Assembly (NCBI GenBank): GCA_900110595.1
Contig: FOEZ01000005.1
Coordinates: forward strand, 186,001-250,000
DNA from: Arthrobacter sp. OV608
Lineage (GTDB): Bacteria > Actinomycetota > Actinomycetes > Actinomycetales > Micrococcaceae
Direction of reading: 5' to 3'
Length of the DNA stretch: 64,000 bases
The notes beneath the pieces are model-generated. The model did not search any database, had not been told where the DNA came from, and saw only the letters and a program-made list of their open reading frames with translations. Below, in pieces: positions 20,388 through 31,133 of this stretch. The position numbers and the translations under genes were made by a program. Each line of letters starts with the position of its first letter. The first letter of the stretch is position 1.

Positions 20388-22022
20388 TTAGCTTTCGGTG
20401 ACGGAGGCTGACCTGGCGGACAGCGCAGAAATGATGTCCTGCAACTGTGCCACACCGGCTGCCCGGTTCGTCAGGTGCAGGCGAAGCACGGGGCGCCCGT
20501 GCTCGCTGAGGACCTGCGCATCGCCCGCGGCCTGCGCGGCAATCAGTTCCCCGAAGGTAAAGGGACGTTCCGGGATGGCAAGGTCCTCCGCCGCAGCAGC
20601 GGTGACCTGCAGGAATACACCGATCGCCGGGCCGCCTTTGTGGAACTGGCCGGTGGAGTGCAGGAACCGGGGGCCCCAGCCGAACGTCACGGGACGTCCA
20701 GTGACGGCAGCGAGTTCGTCGCGTACACCTTCCAGCTCCGCGAATGCCAGACGGTCAAAGTAGGCCTGGACACTGAGGTAGCTGTCCGCCTCGAGTGTAT
20801 CCAGCAGCGCCTTGACGGCACCCTCCGCAGTGGAAGCATTGCCGAGCCACTCGCCGCCACGAACCTCGATGGCACCGTCAACGAAAGCTGCCGGCGTGGG
20901 CTCCGGCTGCGCGTCCAGCAGGCCGCGGGCGGCTACCTTGGCGGCCTCCACGTCCGGCTGGTCGAACGGGTTGATCCCCAGCAGGCGCCCGGCCACGGCC
21001 GTGGCAAACTCCCAGACCATCATCTGGGCGGCGAGCCCGCCGGCGATGGCAACCTGGTTCTCACCGAGTTCGACGTCGGCATCCGCGGCCACCAGGCGCA
21101 CCACCAGCACGTCGTCGGCGCCGGTGGTCACCTCCGGCGAGTTGGGACCAGCCACCACCGGCAGGACACCGGTGCCAAGCTTGCCCGTGGACTCGGCGAT
21201 CAGCTGCTCGGCCCAGTCGGCGAAGCCCACTATGCCCGAACCGTCCTCGGCGATGACGATCTTGTTGCGCAGCGGGCTGGTCCCGCCCAGTGCGGTCCCC
21301 AGTGCCAGGCCGATGTTCTCAGGAGCATCCTCGTTGAGGACCTCTGCTGCTTCCTCGGCCTCGTCCAGGAAAGCCTGGATGTCCACGCCGGCCAGGCCCG
21401 AAGGCACCAGGCCGAACGCGGTCAGTGCGGAAAAGCGCCCGCCCACGTTGGGGTCGGCGTTGAAGACGGCCCGGTAGCCGGCCTCGCGGGAGGCCTTGTC
21501 CAGCGGGGAGCCCGGATCGGTGACGATGATGATCCGGCTCGCGGCATCGATGCCGGCGTCGCTGAACGCCTTCTCGAAGACCCTCCGCTGGGAATCAGTC
21601 TCGACGGTGGAACCGGACTTGGAGGAGACCACTATGGCGGTCTCTTCCAGCCGGTCCGCCAGGGCAGCACGGACCTGGTCCGGGTCCGTGCTGTCCAGCA
21701 CAGTCAGCTCCACGCCGGCGGTGCCGGCGATGACCTCCGGAGCCAGCGACGATCCGCCCATGCCGCAAAGCACAATGCGGGTCACCCCCTCGGCCCGGAG
21801 GGCGTCACGCAGTTCCAGGATCTCGTTCACCAGCGGCTGCGAGACGCTGGCCGCCTCAACCCAGCCGAGGCGGATGGCCGACTCGGATTCGGCGTCGGGC
21901 CCCCACAGGGTATGGTCCTTCGCGAAAATCCGGGTGGCGATCCGGTCCTCCACCAGGGCGGGAAGGTGCTGTTCGAGTGCCTGCTGTGCGGCACCGGTGG
22001 CTTCGTAGCTGAGTGTGCTCAT
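20388..22022 (-). CDS. pgi: Glucose-6-phosphate isomerase
   Basis: The 544-residue phosphoglucose isomerase interconverts glucose-6-phosphate and fructose-6-phosphate. The sugar-phosphate-binding loops are GMGGSSLAPEVIAG and SSKSGSTVET. It belongs to the divergent isomerase type that sits between tal and zwf in Actinobacteria rather than the E. coli type. It starts 6 bases after the tal stop. Confidence 0.94.
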   Translation of the reverse strand: MSTLSYEATGAAQQALEQHLPALVEDRIATRIFAKDHTLWGPDAESESAIRLGWVEAASVSQPLVNEILELRDALRAEGVTRIVLCGMGGSSLAPEVIAGTAGVELTVLDSTDPDQVRAALADRLEETAIVVSSKSGSTVETDSQRRVFEKAFSDAGIDAASRIIIVTDPGSPLDKASREAGYRAVFNADPNVGGRFSALTAFGLVPSGLAGVDIQAFLDEAEEAAEVLNEDAPENIGLALGTALGGTSPLRNKIVIAEDGSGIVGFADWAEQLIAESTGKLGTGVLPVVAGPNSPEVTTGADDVLVVRLVAADADVELGENQVAIAGGLAAQMMVWEFATAVAGRLLGINPFDQPDVEAAKVAARGLLDAQPEPTPAAFVDGAIEVRGGEWLGNASTAEGAVKALLDTLEADSYLSVQAYFDRLAFAELEGVRDELAAVTGRPVTFGWGPRFLHSTGQFHKGGPAIGVFLQVTAAAAEDLAIPERPFTFGELIAAQAAGDAQVLSEHGRPVLRLHLTNRAAGVAQLQDIISALSARSASVTES

Positions 22023-22028
22023 TGTTGG

Positions 22029-23144
22029 TTAGGAGGCCTTCCGTGCAGAGGCGAGGGCGCCCTCGACGTCGCCGAGCAGTTCCTTCCAGCTGGCCACGAA
22101 CTTGTCCAGGCCTTCGGATTCGAGGATTGCGACGACGTCGTTGTAGGAGATGCCGAGCTTCTCGAGCGCGTCGAGGGTTGCGTTGGCTTCGTCGTAGGTG
22201 CCAGTGACGGTATCACCGGTGACCACGCCGTGGTCGAAGGTGGCGTCCAGCGTCTTCTCGGGCATGGTGTTCACCACGCCGGGAGCAACGAGCTCGGTGA
22301 CGTAGAGGGTGTCCGGGTAGGCCGGGTCCTTGACACCGGTGGAGGCCCATAGCGGGCGCTGGGGGAGCGCGCCGGCTTCGGCCAGCAGGGCCCAGCGTTC
22401 GGTGGAGAAGAGTTCTTCGTAGACCTGGTAGGCGAGGCGGGCGTTGGCCACGCCGGCCTTGCCCTTGAGGGCCTTGGCTTCATCGGTGCCGATGGCGTCA
22501 AGGCGCTTGTCGATCTCGGTGTCCACGCGGGAGACGAAGAAGGACGCCACGGAGTGGATCTTCGAGAGATCGTGGCCGTTTTCCTTGGCCTGCTCCAGGC
22601 CGGCCTGGAAGGCGTTGATGACGGCGCGGTAGCGCTCCAGCGAGAAGATCAGTGTCACGTTGACGCTGATGCCTTCGGCCAGGGTTGCGGTGATTGCCTC
22701 AAGGCCCTCCAGCGTGGCCGGGATCTTGATGTGGACGTTGTCCTTGTTGACCTTCTTGTACAGGTGCTTGGCTTCGGCGATGGTGCCGGCGGTGTCCCAG
22801 GCCAGGCGCGGGTCAACTTCGATGGACACGCGGCCGTCAACACCCTTGGTGGCTGCTGCCACGGGGGCGAACAGGTCGCAGGCGTCGGCGACGTCGGTCG
22901 TGGTGATCTCGAAGATGGTGTCCTCGACGCTGGCCCCGGCTGCTGCCTGGGCGGCGATGGTGGCGTCGTAGTCCGTGCCGGCGGTGATGGCGGCGTGGAA
23001 GATGGACGGGTTGGTGGTCACGCCAACCACGTTCTTCTCTTCGATGAGCTTGCGCAGGGTGCCGGTTTCGAGGCGTCCGCGGGAAAGGTCATCGAGCCAG
23101 ATGGAAACTCCGGCTTCGGAGAGCTGCTGTGTGGGAGTAGTCAT
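22029..23144 (-). CDS. tal: Transaldolase
   Basis: The 371-residue transaldolase transfers dihydroxyacetone units between sedoheptulose-7-phosphate and glyceraldehyde-3-phosphate. Family signatures are IWLDDLSR near residue 15, GVTTNPSIF, and the Schiff-base lysine in VHIKIPAT. The length matches the actinobacterial class. It lies 27 bases after tkt with a GAGGAG ribosome-binding site. Confidence 0.97.
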   Translation of the reverse strand: MTTPTQQLSEAGVSIWLDDLSRGRLETGTLRKLIEEKNVVGVTTNPSIFHAAITAGTDYDATIAAQAAAGASVEDTIFEITTTDVADACDLFAPVAAATKGVDGRVSIEVDPRLAWDTAGTIAEAKHLYKKVNKDNVHIKIPATLEGLEAITATLAEGISVNVTLIFSLERYRAVINAFQAGLEQAKENGHDLSKIHSVASFFVSRVDTEIDKRLDAIGTDEAKALKGKAGVANARLAYQVYEELFSTERWALLAEAGALPQRPLWASTGVKDPAYPDTLYVTELVAPGVVNTMPEKTLDATFDHGVVTGDTVTGTYDEANATLDALEKLGISYNDVVAILESEGLDKFVASWKELLGDVEGALASARKAS

Positions 23145-23171
23145 GATGTTTTTCTCCTCAGAAATTGGTTG

Positions 23172-25298
23172 TTAGGCCTGCAGGCCTGCGAGGGAGTCCT
23201 TGGCAGCGGCGGCAACTGCCTCCGCGGTGATGCCGAACTCCTGGAAGAGGCGCTTGTAGTCGGCGGAAGCGCCGTAGTGCTCGAGGCTAACGGAACGGCC
23301 GGCGTCACCGACGAATTCCTTCCAGCCCAGGGCCAGTCCTGCTTCAACGGACACGCGGGCCTTGACGGCGGCGGGCAGCACGGACTCGCGGTAGGCGGCG
23401 TCCTGCTTGTTGAACCATTCCACGCACGGCATGGACACGACGCGGGCGGCGATCCCCTCGGCCTGCAGGGCTTCGCGGGCCCGGACGGCCAGCTGGACCT
23501 CGGAGCCGGTGGCGATCAGGATCACGTCGGCCGGGACGGTGGCGCCGTCCTTGGCCGCTTCGGCCAGGACGTAACCGCCCTTGGCGACGCCGGCAACGGA
23601 ACCGAACGTGTCGCCGTCGGCTGCGCCTTCGCCGCGCTCCCAGGTGGGGATGTTCTGGCGGGTCAGCACGATGCCGGCGGGGTTGCTGTGGTTTTCCAGC
23701 ATGGTCTTCCAGGCAACAGCCACTTCGTTGGCGTCGCCGGGGCGGACCACGTCCAGGCCCACGATGGCGCGCAGCGAGGCGAGCTGTTCCACCGGCTGGT
23801 GGGTGGGGCCGTCTTCGCCCAGGCCGATGGAGTCGTGCGTCCAGACATACAGGGACGGAACACCCATCAGGGCGCCAAGGCGGATGGCCGGGCGCTGGTA
23901 GTCACTGAAGATCAGGAACGTGCCCGAGAAGGCGCGGGTGCGGCCATGCAGGCTGATGCCGTTCACGATCGACGCCGCGGCGTGCTCACGGATGCCGAAG
24001 TGAAGGACCCGGCCGTAGGGGTTGCCCTTCCAGGCGTCCGTCTGCTTCGAGGCGGGAACGAACGACGGCGAACCCTCGATCGTGGTGTTGTTCGACTCCG
24101 CGAGGTCCGCGGAACCGCCCCACAGTTCGGGCAGGACCGGGCCCAGTGCGTTCAGGACCTTGCCTGACGCGGCGCGGGTGGAGACGTCCTTGCCGGCGGG
24201 GAACACCGGCAGGGCGGCGTCCAGTTCTTCGGGAAGTTCCTTGGCCTCGATGCGCTGCAGCAGGGCAGCGCCTTCGGGGTTGGCTGCCTGCCAGGCGTTG
24301 AAGGACTCTTCCCATTCCTTGCGGGCGGCGGCACCGCGGTCCACCACGGCGCGGGCGTGGGCCAGGACGTCCTGGTCCACGTCGAAGGACTTGGCCGGAT
24401 CGAAGCCCAGGACATCTTTGAGCGCTGCGACTTCCTCCGCACCGAGGGCAGAGCCGTGGATCTTGCCGGTGTTCTGCTTCTTGGGGGCCGGGTAGCCGAT
24501 GATGGTGCGCAGCGAGACGATGGAGGGCTTGGAGGTTTCAGCCTTGGCGGCCAGGAGCGCGGAGTAGAGCTCCTGCACGTCTTCCTTGTATTCGCCGGTC
24601 TTGGTCCAGTCCACGCGCTGGACGTGCCAGCCGTAGGCCTCGTAGCGCTTCAGGACATCTTCGGTGAAGGCGATGTCGGTATCGTCCTCGATGGAGATGT
24701 GGTTCTCGTCGTAGACAACAACGAGGTTGCCCAGTTCCTGGTGGCCGGCCAGCGAGGACGCCTCGGACGTGACGCCTTCCTGCAGGTCGCCGTCGGAAGC
24801 GATCACCCAGATGGTGTGGTCGAACGGGCTGGTCCCCGGGGCGGCGTCGGCGTCGAACAGGCCGCGCTGGCGGCGCTGGGAGTAAGCGAAGCCAACAGAG
24901 GACGCAAGGCCCTGGCCCAGCGGGCCGGTGGTGATTTCCACACCGGCGGTGTGCTTGTACTCCGGGTGGCCCGGGGTCAGTGAACCCCAGGTACGGAGCG
25001 CCTCAAGGTCCTTCAGTTCCAGGCCGTAACCGGAAAGGAACAGCTGGATGTAAAGGGTGAGTGAGGTGTGGCCGGGTGACAGGACGAAACGGTCACGGCC
25101 CAGCCACTCGGGGTTGCGGGGATCGTGGCGCATCAGCTTCTGGAAGAGAAGGTATGCGGCCGGCGCCAGGCTCATGGCCGTTCCGGGGTGTCCGTTGCCC
25201 ACCTTCTCCACCGCATCCGCAGCCAGGACGCGGATGGTGTCCACCGCGCGCTGGTCCAGGTTGGTCCAAGACAGTTCTTGCTCTTCCAAATGTGGCAC
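23172..25298 (-). CDS. tkt: Transketolase
   Basis: The 708-residue thiamine-diphosphate enzyme moves two-carbon units in the pentose phosphate pathway. The substrate/TPP motif [13 protein letters not shown] is near the start, the TPP-binding GDG is in ASDGDLQEG with the partner Asn in YDENHI, and the pyrimidine-domain signature is [14 protein letters not shown] at 25298 (PHLEEQEL) is chosen, with AGGGG 10 bases upstream; 34 extra upstream codons look non-coding. It heads the pentose phosphate operon. Confidence 0.97.
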   Translation of the reverse strand: MPHLEEQELSWTNLDQRAVDTIRVLAADAVEKVGNGHPGTAMSLAPAAYLLFQKLMRHDPRNPEWLGRDRFVLSPGHTSLTLYIQLFLSGYGLELKDLEALRTWGSLTPGHPEYKHTAGVEITTGPLGQGLASSVGFAYSQRRQRGLFDADAAPGTSPFDHTIWVIASDGDLQEGVTSEASSLAGHQELGNLVVVYDENHISIEDDTDIAFTEDVLKRYEAYGWHVQRVDWTKTGEYKEDVQELYSALLAAKAETSKPSIVSLRTIIGYPAPKKQNTGKIHGSALGAEEVAALKDVLGFDPAKSFDVDQDVLAHARAVVDRGAAARKEWEESFNAWQAANPEGAALLQRIEAKELPEELDAALPVFPAGKDVSTRAASGKVLNALGPVLPELWGGSADLAESNNTTIEGSPSFVPASKQTDAWKGNPYGRVLHFGIREHAAASIVNGISLHGRTRAFSGTFLIFSDYQRPAIRLGALMGVPSLYVWTHDSIGLGEDGPTHQPVEQLASLRAIVGLDVVRPGDANEVAVAWKTMLENHSNPAGIVLTRQNIPTWERGEGAADGDTFGSVAGVAKGGYVLAEAAKDGATVPADVILIATGSEVQLAVRAREALQAEGIAARVVSMPCVEWFNKQDAAYRESVLPAAVKARVSVEAGLALGWKEFVGDAGRSVSLEHYGASADYKRLFQEFGITAEAVAAAAKDSLAGLQA

Positions 25299-25789
25299 GA
25301 AAACCGGGCCCCTCTCTGTGCTGATGGCAGGCGGCACACCGGGTCCGTTTGAACGCGCGCCGCGTGGCGCCCGCTGCGGTGTGTACCAGCCGTTCACCAT
25401 CGAAACGTTGATCTTTCACTCAGCCACTGGCCAGCCGGGAATGCGTTTTCCACCGCTTCCTGCTGCGTGCTGATCTGTTTGACAGCTTAGCTCCATTCCA
25501 TTCTCCGGGCGGCCCAAATCTCACGTTGTGGACGCAATTTCCGCTTATTTGAACCCCCCTGAAGTGAGGTTGAGTTAATCTGCTCGAATCGGTGCGCGCG
25601 CAATCACCAGCACCAATTCCGGGACGATTGCCGCGGCTGCATGACGGACCGTTGGGAGGGGAGCGGCACGGTATGATATTTGGAGGCCAGCGCCGGGTTG
25701 CAGACCTTTGTGGCCGCCCGGGGACTCCCGGCCCCGGCGCGCGGATCACCTGATGATGGTTCCGCCGGCGCCCGGACGGGCAGGGCCGC
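25299..25789. other. Divergent intergenic region between tkt and ctaB
   Basis: This 491-base gap must hold the promoters of both the pentose-phosphate operon and ctaB. A TATGAT hexamer at 25672-25677 could be a ctaB -10. A TTGACA at 25479-25484 has no matching -10. I see no gene or structured RNA that I recognise. Confidence 0.5.
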
Positions 25790-26788
25790 ATGACACAGCT
25801 GGACAGCCAGACAGAACTGCCAACAGAACGGGTGACTGCCACCGTGAGCACAACAGATACGCCGCTGAACGCATCCCGGACAAGCGCCGGGATTGCCCGT
25901 AAAGCAAAGGCGTATCTCGCCCTCACCAAGCCCCGCGTGATTGAGCTGCTGCTTGTCAGCACGCTGCCCACCATGATCTACGCCGAACGCGGCTTTCCCT
26001 CCATCGGGCTGATACTGGCCACCCTGGTGGGCGGTGCTTTCGCCGCAGGCAGCGCCGGAGCCTTCAACTGCTACATTGACCGCGACATCGACAAACTGAT
26101 GCACCGCACCGAGAACCGGCCGCTGGTTACTGGTGAAGTCACTCCCCGTGAAGCCTTGGTCTTCTCGTGGCTCCTCGGCGCGGCCGCCATCGCCATCCTG
26201 TGGTTCGGGGCCAACCCGCTGTCCGCCTGGCTCGGACTGGGCGCCATCTTCTTCTACGTGGTGATCTACACGATCATCCTCAAGCGGCGCACCGCGCAGA
26301 ACATCGTGTGGGGCGGCGCCGCCGGCTGCTTCCCCGTCCTGATCGCCTGGGCCGCTGTCACCAACTCGGTGGAATGGCCCGCCGTGATCCTCTTTATGGT
26401 GATCTTCCTCTGGACACCGCCGCATTACTGGCCGCTGTCCATGCGTTACGGCGAGGACTACCGCAACGCCAACGTCCCCATGCTTGGCGCCATCGCCGGC
26501 GCCAAGGTGGTCTCGGTCCAGGTGGTCCTCTACGCATGGGCCATGGTTGCATGCTCGCTGCTCATGGTTCCCGCCGGCGGGGCGGGCTGGGTCTACACCG
26601 TCACGGCTGTCCTGGCCGGCGCCTGGTTCCTGTACGAATCACACTCCCTCTATAACCGGGCCCAGCGCGAGGACATCTCGGATAAGCGCGCCATGAAGGT
26701 CTTCCACGGTTCCATCAGCTACCTCACCCTGCTCTTCATCGCCTTGGCGGTCGACCCGTTTATCGGCCAGGCGGTCATGGCCGGCTAG
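25790..26788 (+). CDS. ctaB: Protoheme IX farnesyltransferase (heme O synthase)
   Basis: The 332-residue UbiA-family membrane enzyme adds a farnesyl group to heme B, making heme O for cytochrome oxidase. The first Asp motif is [15 protein letters not shown], and about nine membrane helices follow [13 protein letters not shown] 25790 is used; GTG 25844 would remove only a hydrophilic leader. ctaA lies about 3.4 kb away on the other strand. Confidence 0.96.
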   Translation: MTQLDSQTELPTERVTATVSTTDTPLNASRTSAGIARKAKAYLALTKPRVIELLLVSTLPTMIYAERGFPSIGLILATLVGGAFAAGSAGAFNCYIDRDIDKLMHRTENRPLVTGEVTPREALVFSWLLGAAAIAILWFGANPLSAWLGLGAIFFYVVIYTIILKRRTAQNIVWGGAAGCFPVLIAWAAVTNSVEWPAVILFMVIFLWTPPHYWPLSMRYGEDYRNANVPMLGAIAGAKVVSVQVVLYAWAMVACSLLMVPAGGAGWVYTVTAVLAGAWFLYESHSLYNRAQREDISDKRAMKVFHGSISYLTLLFIALAVDPFIGQAVMAG

Positions 26789-26876
26789 TCCGCGTCACTC
26801 GGCACTGCCGCTGTCCCCCTGCACACCGGCCGCGTTGCCGCTGGTGGGCCGGCGTGCCAGGTGCAATAGTGGCGGG

Positions 26877-27629
26877 GTGATCAACCAACAAGAACTTTGG
26901 GATGCCGACGCTGCCGCCCGGTACGATACGCCCGGAGTGGGAATGTTCTCCCCGGAGGTACTGGGCCCCACGGTGGAGGTCCTGTCACAGCTTGCCGGTT
27001 CCGGTCCTGCCCTCGAATTCGCCATCGGCACGGGTCGGGTTGCCATCCCCCTGTCCGAGGCAGGGGTCCAGGTCACCGGCATCGAACTGTCGCATGCAAT
27101 GATCGCCGGCCTCCGCGGGAAGGCGGATGAGCGCCGCATTCCGGTGGTTCAGGGTGACATGACCGACGCATCGGCCGGGAACAACTTTTCGCTGGTGTTC
27201 CTGGTGTTCAACACCATCTCCAACCTCCTGACCCAGGACGAGCAGGTCCAGTGTTTCCGCAACGCCGCACTTCACCTCGCACCTGGCGGACGCTTTGTCA
27301 TTGAGCTCTGGGTGCCCCAACTGCGGTCGCTTCCGCCCGGGCACGGCGGGACTGTCGAGGTGAGCCAGCCAGGCTATTTGCTGGTGGACACCTATGACGT
27401 GCTCCGGCAGCACGTGACATCCCACCACGTGCAGTTCGGCCCTGAACTGGAGGCCGGGCGTATTGCGCGAATCGACCGGACACCCCACCGCTATATCTGG
27501 CCCGCAGAGCTCGACCTGATGGCACGGCTGGCGGGACTCGAGCTGGAATCCCGGTGGGCCGACTGGGACCGGAGCGAATTCACAGCCGACTCCCGCAGCC
27601 ATGTGTCCGTCTACCGGCTGGCGGGCTAA
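26877..27629 (+). CDS. Class I SAM-dependent methyltransferase
   Basis: The 250-residue Rossmann methyltransferase has SAM-binding motif I LEFAIGTGRVAIPL (about residues 42-55), the acidic end of motif II (VTGIELSHAM), and the post-motif GDMTDASAG. It belongs to the small-molecule methyltransferase type; the substrate is unknown. The GTG at 26877 is favoured over a TTG 14 codons upstream, because an AATAGT hexamer ends 6 bases before it. Confidence 0.85.
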   Translation: MINQQELWDADAAARYDTPGVGMFSPEVLGPTVEVLSQLAGSGPALEFAIGTGRVAIPLSEAGVQVTGIELSHAMIAGLRGKADERRIPVVQGDMTDASAGNNFSLVFLVFNTISNLLTQDEQVQCFRNAALHLAPGGRFVIELWVPQLRSLPPGHGGTVEVSQPGYLLVDTYDVLRQHVTSHHVQFGPELEAGRIARIDRTPHRYIWPAELDLMARLAGLELESRWADWDRSEFTADSRSHVSVYRLAG

Positions 27630-27768
27630 TAACGGGCGCGGCCGAGAAAAGGTTCCGCAGCTAAGACCATGATGTGACTGACTTGTCATATCCGTCACGT
27701 TTCCTGTCAGTCAGCGTGACTCCGTGCTTACCCTTGGATGGATCCTGCCCGCGAGCAAAGGAAAATCC

Positions 27769-30099
27769 ATGGCACAGGCGCCCGATCCATCCACCGTCCC
27801 CACTGCGGTCCACAGCCCGCCAGCCGCAGGAAGGGGCACCAGCAGATTCCGGCGGCCCGGCTTCCTCAAGCATCTCGGCAACGATATCCCGGCCTCTTTG
27901 GTGGTGTTCCTTGTTGCCCTTCCACTTTCCCTCGGCATAGCCGCAGCATCCGGGGCGCCCATCATGGCGGGGCTGATCGCAGCCGCCATCGGCGGCATCA
28001 TTGCCGGCAGCCTGGGCGGATCCCCGCTCCAGGTCAGCGGACCCGCCGCCGGGCTCACCGTCGTTGTGGCCGGACTGGTCCAGGAGTTCGGCTGGCAGGT
28101 GACCTGCGCCATCACCGCTGCAGCCGGCGTCGTCCAGCTGCTGCTGGGCATCAGCCGCGTGGGACGTGCAGCGCTGGCCGTCTCGCCCGTGGTGGTGAAG
28201 GCGATGCTCGCCGGCATCGGCATCACCATCATCCTGCAGCAGATCCAGGTCCTGCTGGGCGCCGAACCGGCCGGCTCAGCGCTGGAAAACCTGGCCGCGC
28301 TGCCTGCGGCCATTACCAATGTCGAACTGCACGCAGCCCTGCTGGGGCTCACCGTTGTGGGCATCCTGCTGGGCTGGAAGTACCTTCCCGCCGCAGTCCG
28401 CCGCGTTCCCGGGCCACTGGCCGCCGTCGCTGCCGGCACCGCGCTTTCCGTTGCTTTCGCCCCGGCGGTCCAGCGCATCTCCTTTGAAGGCTCCATTTTC
28501 GACGCCGTTGCGTTGCCGCAGCTGCCCGAGGGCAACTGGCGTGCCGTCGCCTTCGCCGTCATCTCCATGGCCCTGATCGCCAGCATCGAATCGCTGCTTT
28601 CCGCGGTTGCCGTCGACAAGATGCACACCGGGGCGCGCACCAACCTCAACCGCGAGCTCGTGGGCCAGGGAGCGGCCAATATCGTTTCCGGTTCCCTGGG
28701 CGGCCTGCCGGTGACCGGCGTGATTGTCCGAAGTGCCACAAACGTCGAGGCCGGCGCCGCCACCCGTGCGTCTGCCGTCCTCCACGGCATCTGGGTCCTC
28801 GCGTTCTCAGCCATCTTCGCCGGACTGATCCAGCTGATCCCACTGTCTGTCCTGGCCGGCCTGCTGGTGGTCATTGGTGCCCGCCTCATCAAGGTTGCCG
28901 ACATCCGCACCAGCCTGCGCACGGGCGACCTCCTGATCTATGTGGTGACCCTCCTTTGCGTGGTGTTCCTGAACCTCCTCGAAGGCGTCATGATCGGGCT
29001 GGCGCTGGCCGCGGCCAGCGTGCTGTGGCGCGTGCTCCGGGCGGCAATCCACGCACACCAGCCCGTCTCGCCGTCGGACCCCTGGCGGGTCACCATCGCC
29101 GGGTCCTGCAGCTTCTTCGCCTTGCCGCGGCTGAACCGCGTGCTCCACTCAGTGCCCGCGGGAACGGCCGTTGTCGTGGAGCTGAACGCAGACTACGTAG
29201 ACCACGCCTTCCGCGAAGCCCTGATCGCGTGGCAGAAGCAACACGAAGCGGCCGGCGGCACCGTCCGCCTTGAAGAACACGGAAACACCCTCTTCCAGGA
29301 CGCGGCACACCGGACCCCGCAGCGGCAGGAAGCCCGGGAACTCCCGCTTCCGCCCAGGACCTCATGGCAGTCCGCCGGGCCCTCAGGGAATGGAGCCGGC
29401 GATGCAGCCGGCGGACAGCACAGCCAGCTCGGATCCCTCCTGGCGGGGATCAACAAGTACCACCGGCGCTTCGCCGACCAGGTCAAGCCCCTGGTCCAGG
29501 ACCTGGCGGACGGCCAGGACCCGGACACGTTGTTCGTTGCCTGCGTCGATTCCCGGGTGAACCCCAACCTGATCACCAGCAGCGGCCCGGGCGATCTCCT
29601 GACCCTGCGGAACATCGGCAACGTGGTGTGCCACGAAGGCCAGGATGCCTCGATCGACTCGGCCCTGTCCTTCGCCGTCAAGGGCCTCAACGTGCATTCG
29701 ATCGTCATCGGCGGGCATTCCAACTGCGGTGCGATGAAAGCAGTGATCGAGGACGCCACGGGGAACGGCAACGCTCCGCTCGGCGCAGGCTTCGATGCCT
29801 GGCTCAACCACGCGCGGCCCAGCTACCGCGAACTCGCCCACCATCCGGTGGCGCTGGCCGCGGAGGCTGCCGGCTACAACCAGGTGGACCAGTTGGCCAT
29901 GGTGAACGTCGCCGTCCAGTTGCACAAGCTGGAGTGCCATCCTGTGGTTGGCCCTGAACTCGCCGCCGGCAGGGTGCAGGCGACCGGCCTGTTCTATGAC
30001 ATCGCCACAGCCCGTGTGCTGCTGGTGGAGCGGGGCGGCATCCGGTTCCTCGATCCCGCCCAGGCCGCAAAAGCTGCTGCCCCGACGCTTATGCGGTGA
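27769..30099 (+). CDS. SulP-family anion transporter fused to beta-carbonic anhydrase
   Basis: The 776-residue fusion has an N-terminal SulP membrane domain (about residues 30-420; PASLVVFLVALPLSLGIA). A STAS-like segment follows (about 435-520), then a linker and a full beta-carbonic anhydrase (about 555-770). The zinc ligands are intact: CVDSR, and H-x2-C in GGHSNCGAM. SulP-carbonic anhydrase fusions are known and are thought to carry bicarbonate and convert it at the membrane; direction is not proven. The ATG at 27769 has AAAGGAAA upstream; 15 further codons are open but unneeded. A strong terminator follows. Confidence 0.93.
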   Translation: MAQAPDPSTVPTAVHSPPAAGRGTSRFRRPGFLKHLGNDIPASLVVFLVALPLSLGIAAASGAPIMAGLIAAAIGGIIAGSLGGSPLQVSGPAAGLTVVVAGLVQEFGWQVTCAITAAAGVVQLLLGISRVGRAALAVSPVVVKAMLAGIGITIILQQIQVLLGAEPAGSALENLAALPAAITNVELHAALLGLTVVGILLGWKYLPAAVRRVPGPLAAVAAGTALSVAFAPAVQRISFEGSIFDAVALPQLPEGNWRAVAFAVISMALIASIESLLSAVAVDKMHTGARTNLNRELVGQGAANIVSGSLGGLPVTGVIVRSATNVEAGAATRASAVLHGIWVLAFSAIFAGLIQLIPLSVLAGLLVVIGARLIKVADIRTSLRTGDLLIYVVTLLCVVFLNLLEGVMIGLALAAASVLWRVLRAAIHAHQPVSPSDPWRVTIAGSCSFFALPRLNRVLHSVPAGTAVVVELNADYVDHAFREALIAWQKQHEAAGGTVRLEEHGNTLFQDAAHRTPQRQEARELPLPPRTSWQSAGPSGNGAGDAAGGQHSQLGSLLAGINKYHRRFADQVKPLVQDLADGQDPDTLFVACVDSRVNPNLITSSGPGDLLTLRNIGNVVCHEGQDASIDSALSFAVKGLNVHSIVIGGHSNCGAMKAVIEDATGNGNAPLGAGFDAWLNHARPSYRELAHHPVALAAEAAGYNQVDQLAMVNVAVQLHKLECHPVVGPELAAGRVQATGLFYDIATARVLLVERGGIRFLDPAQAAKAAAPTLMR

Positions 30100-30129
30100 C
30101 AGGCAAGGTTTACATCTGCGGTTAGCGCA

Positions 30130-30170
30130 GCAGTGCCCCCGGTTTGAACCGAACCGGGGGCACTGCTTTT
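30130..30170 (+). terminator. Rho-independent terminator after the SulP-carbonic anhydrase gene
   Basis: Perfect 15-bp arms GCAGTGCCCCCGGTT and AACCGGGGGCACTGC surround a 7-base loop, followed by TTTT. It lies between two convergent genes and ends 12 bases before the ctaA stop, so it may serve both strands. Confidence 0.85.
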
Positions 30171-30181
30171 GCGGCGCGAAG

Positions 30182-31126
30182 CTACTTCACGGGGCTCGCT
30201 TTAGCGAGATCCCAGGCGTTGGTTGAGGCCACCATCAGCAGCGCGGCGCCGAGCATGTGGGCGGCCACCAGGGGGGCCGGGATGCCGTTGTAGTACTGGG
30301 TGAAGCCGATGATGGCCTGGAGGATGGTCACACCGAGGAGCCCGATCACGGCGGTGCGGAAGGGGCCCCGGATCCGGCGCAGGAACACGAGCGCAAGTGC
30401 CACAACGGTTCCCGCTGTCACCAGGTACGCGGGCACGGCATGGATGTGGGAGAACAGGTCCCAGTCCAGGCCGTTGCGGGGAGCATCGGCGTCGCCGGCG
30501 TGCGGGCCCGCTCCGGTGACCACCACGCCAAGCATCACGGCCATGGCGGAAAAAAGTGCGACGGCGGCCGTCACCGGCCGCATGATCCCGGGCAGGGCCG
30601 GGTGCCGGGCAGCCACAAAACGTCCGGTCCGGCCGAAAGCGCGGTTGACCAGCAGCGTGGCGAACACCACCAGCGCCATGGACACCAGGAAGTGCAGGCC
30701 CACCACCCAGGGATTGAGGTTCGTGAGCACCGTGATGCCGCCGATGATGGCCTGCGCCGGGATACTGGCCAGGAGGCCCAGGGCCAGCAGGAAGAGGTCG
30801 CGCCGCTCCTTGCGGAGGTTCCACAGGTACACCAGCATCAGGGCCGCCACTGCCGCCAGGGCGAAGGTCAGGAGCCGGTTACCGAATTCGATGAACCCGT
30901 GGATCCCCATTTCCGGAGTGTTCAGCAGGGAGTTATCGGTACAGCGCGGCCACGTGGGGCAGCCCAGGCCGGACGCCGTCAAGCGGACCGCGCCGCCGGT
31001 TACCACCAGGAGGGTCTGCCCAATGAGCGAGGCAACGGCAAGGCGCCGCACCCTGACGTCCACGGTGCGCGGCAGCCGGGATGACAGGCGGTTAACGAAC
31101 TGGGGGAGGCGTGACGCCGTGCTCAC
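30182..31126 (-). CDS. ctaA: Heme A synthase (COX15/CtaA)
   Basis: The 314-residue membrane enzyme oxidises the C8 methyl of heme O to make heme A. It has about eight helices, the periplasmic cysteine pair in GLGCPTWPRC, and conserved His motifs (IHGFIEFGNR, HFLVSMALV). GTG at 31126 (STASRLPQF) gives a normal N-terminus; the open frame extends much further upstream but overlaps the ABC permease gene out of frame. It follows that permease gene after 7 bases on the same strand. Confidence 0.94.
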   Translation of the reverse strand: MSTASRLPQFVNRLSSRLPRTVDVRVRRLAVASLIGQTLLVVTGGAVRLTASGLGCPTWPRCTDNSLLNTPEMGIHGFIEFGNRLLTFALAAVAALMLVYLWNLRKERRDLFLLALGLLASIPAQAIIGGITVLTNLNPWVVGLHFLVSMALVVFATLLVNRAFGRTGRFVAARHPALPGIMRPVTAAVALFSAMAVMLGVVVTGAGPHAGDADAPRNGLDWDLFSHIHAVPAYLVTAGTVVALALVFLRRIRGPFRTAVIGLLGVTILQAIIGFTQYYNGIPAPLVAAHMLGAALLMVASTNAWDLAKASPVK

Positions 31127-31133
31127 GGATATC

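Noticed and set aside
20475..24167. Two long plus-strand frames (625 and 537 codons) opposite pgi, tal and tkt
   Set aside because: The opposite strand carries well-known enzymes; the plus-strand products are Gly/Val/His-rich with no family pattern.
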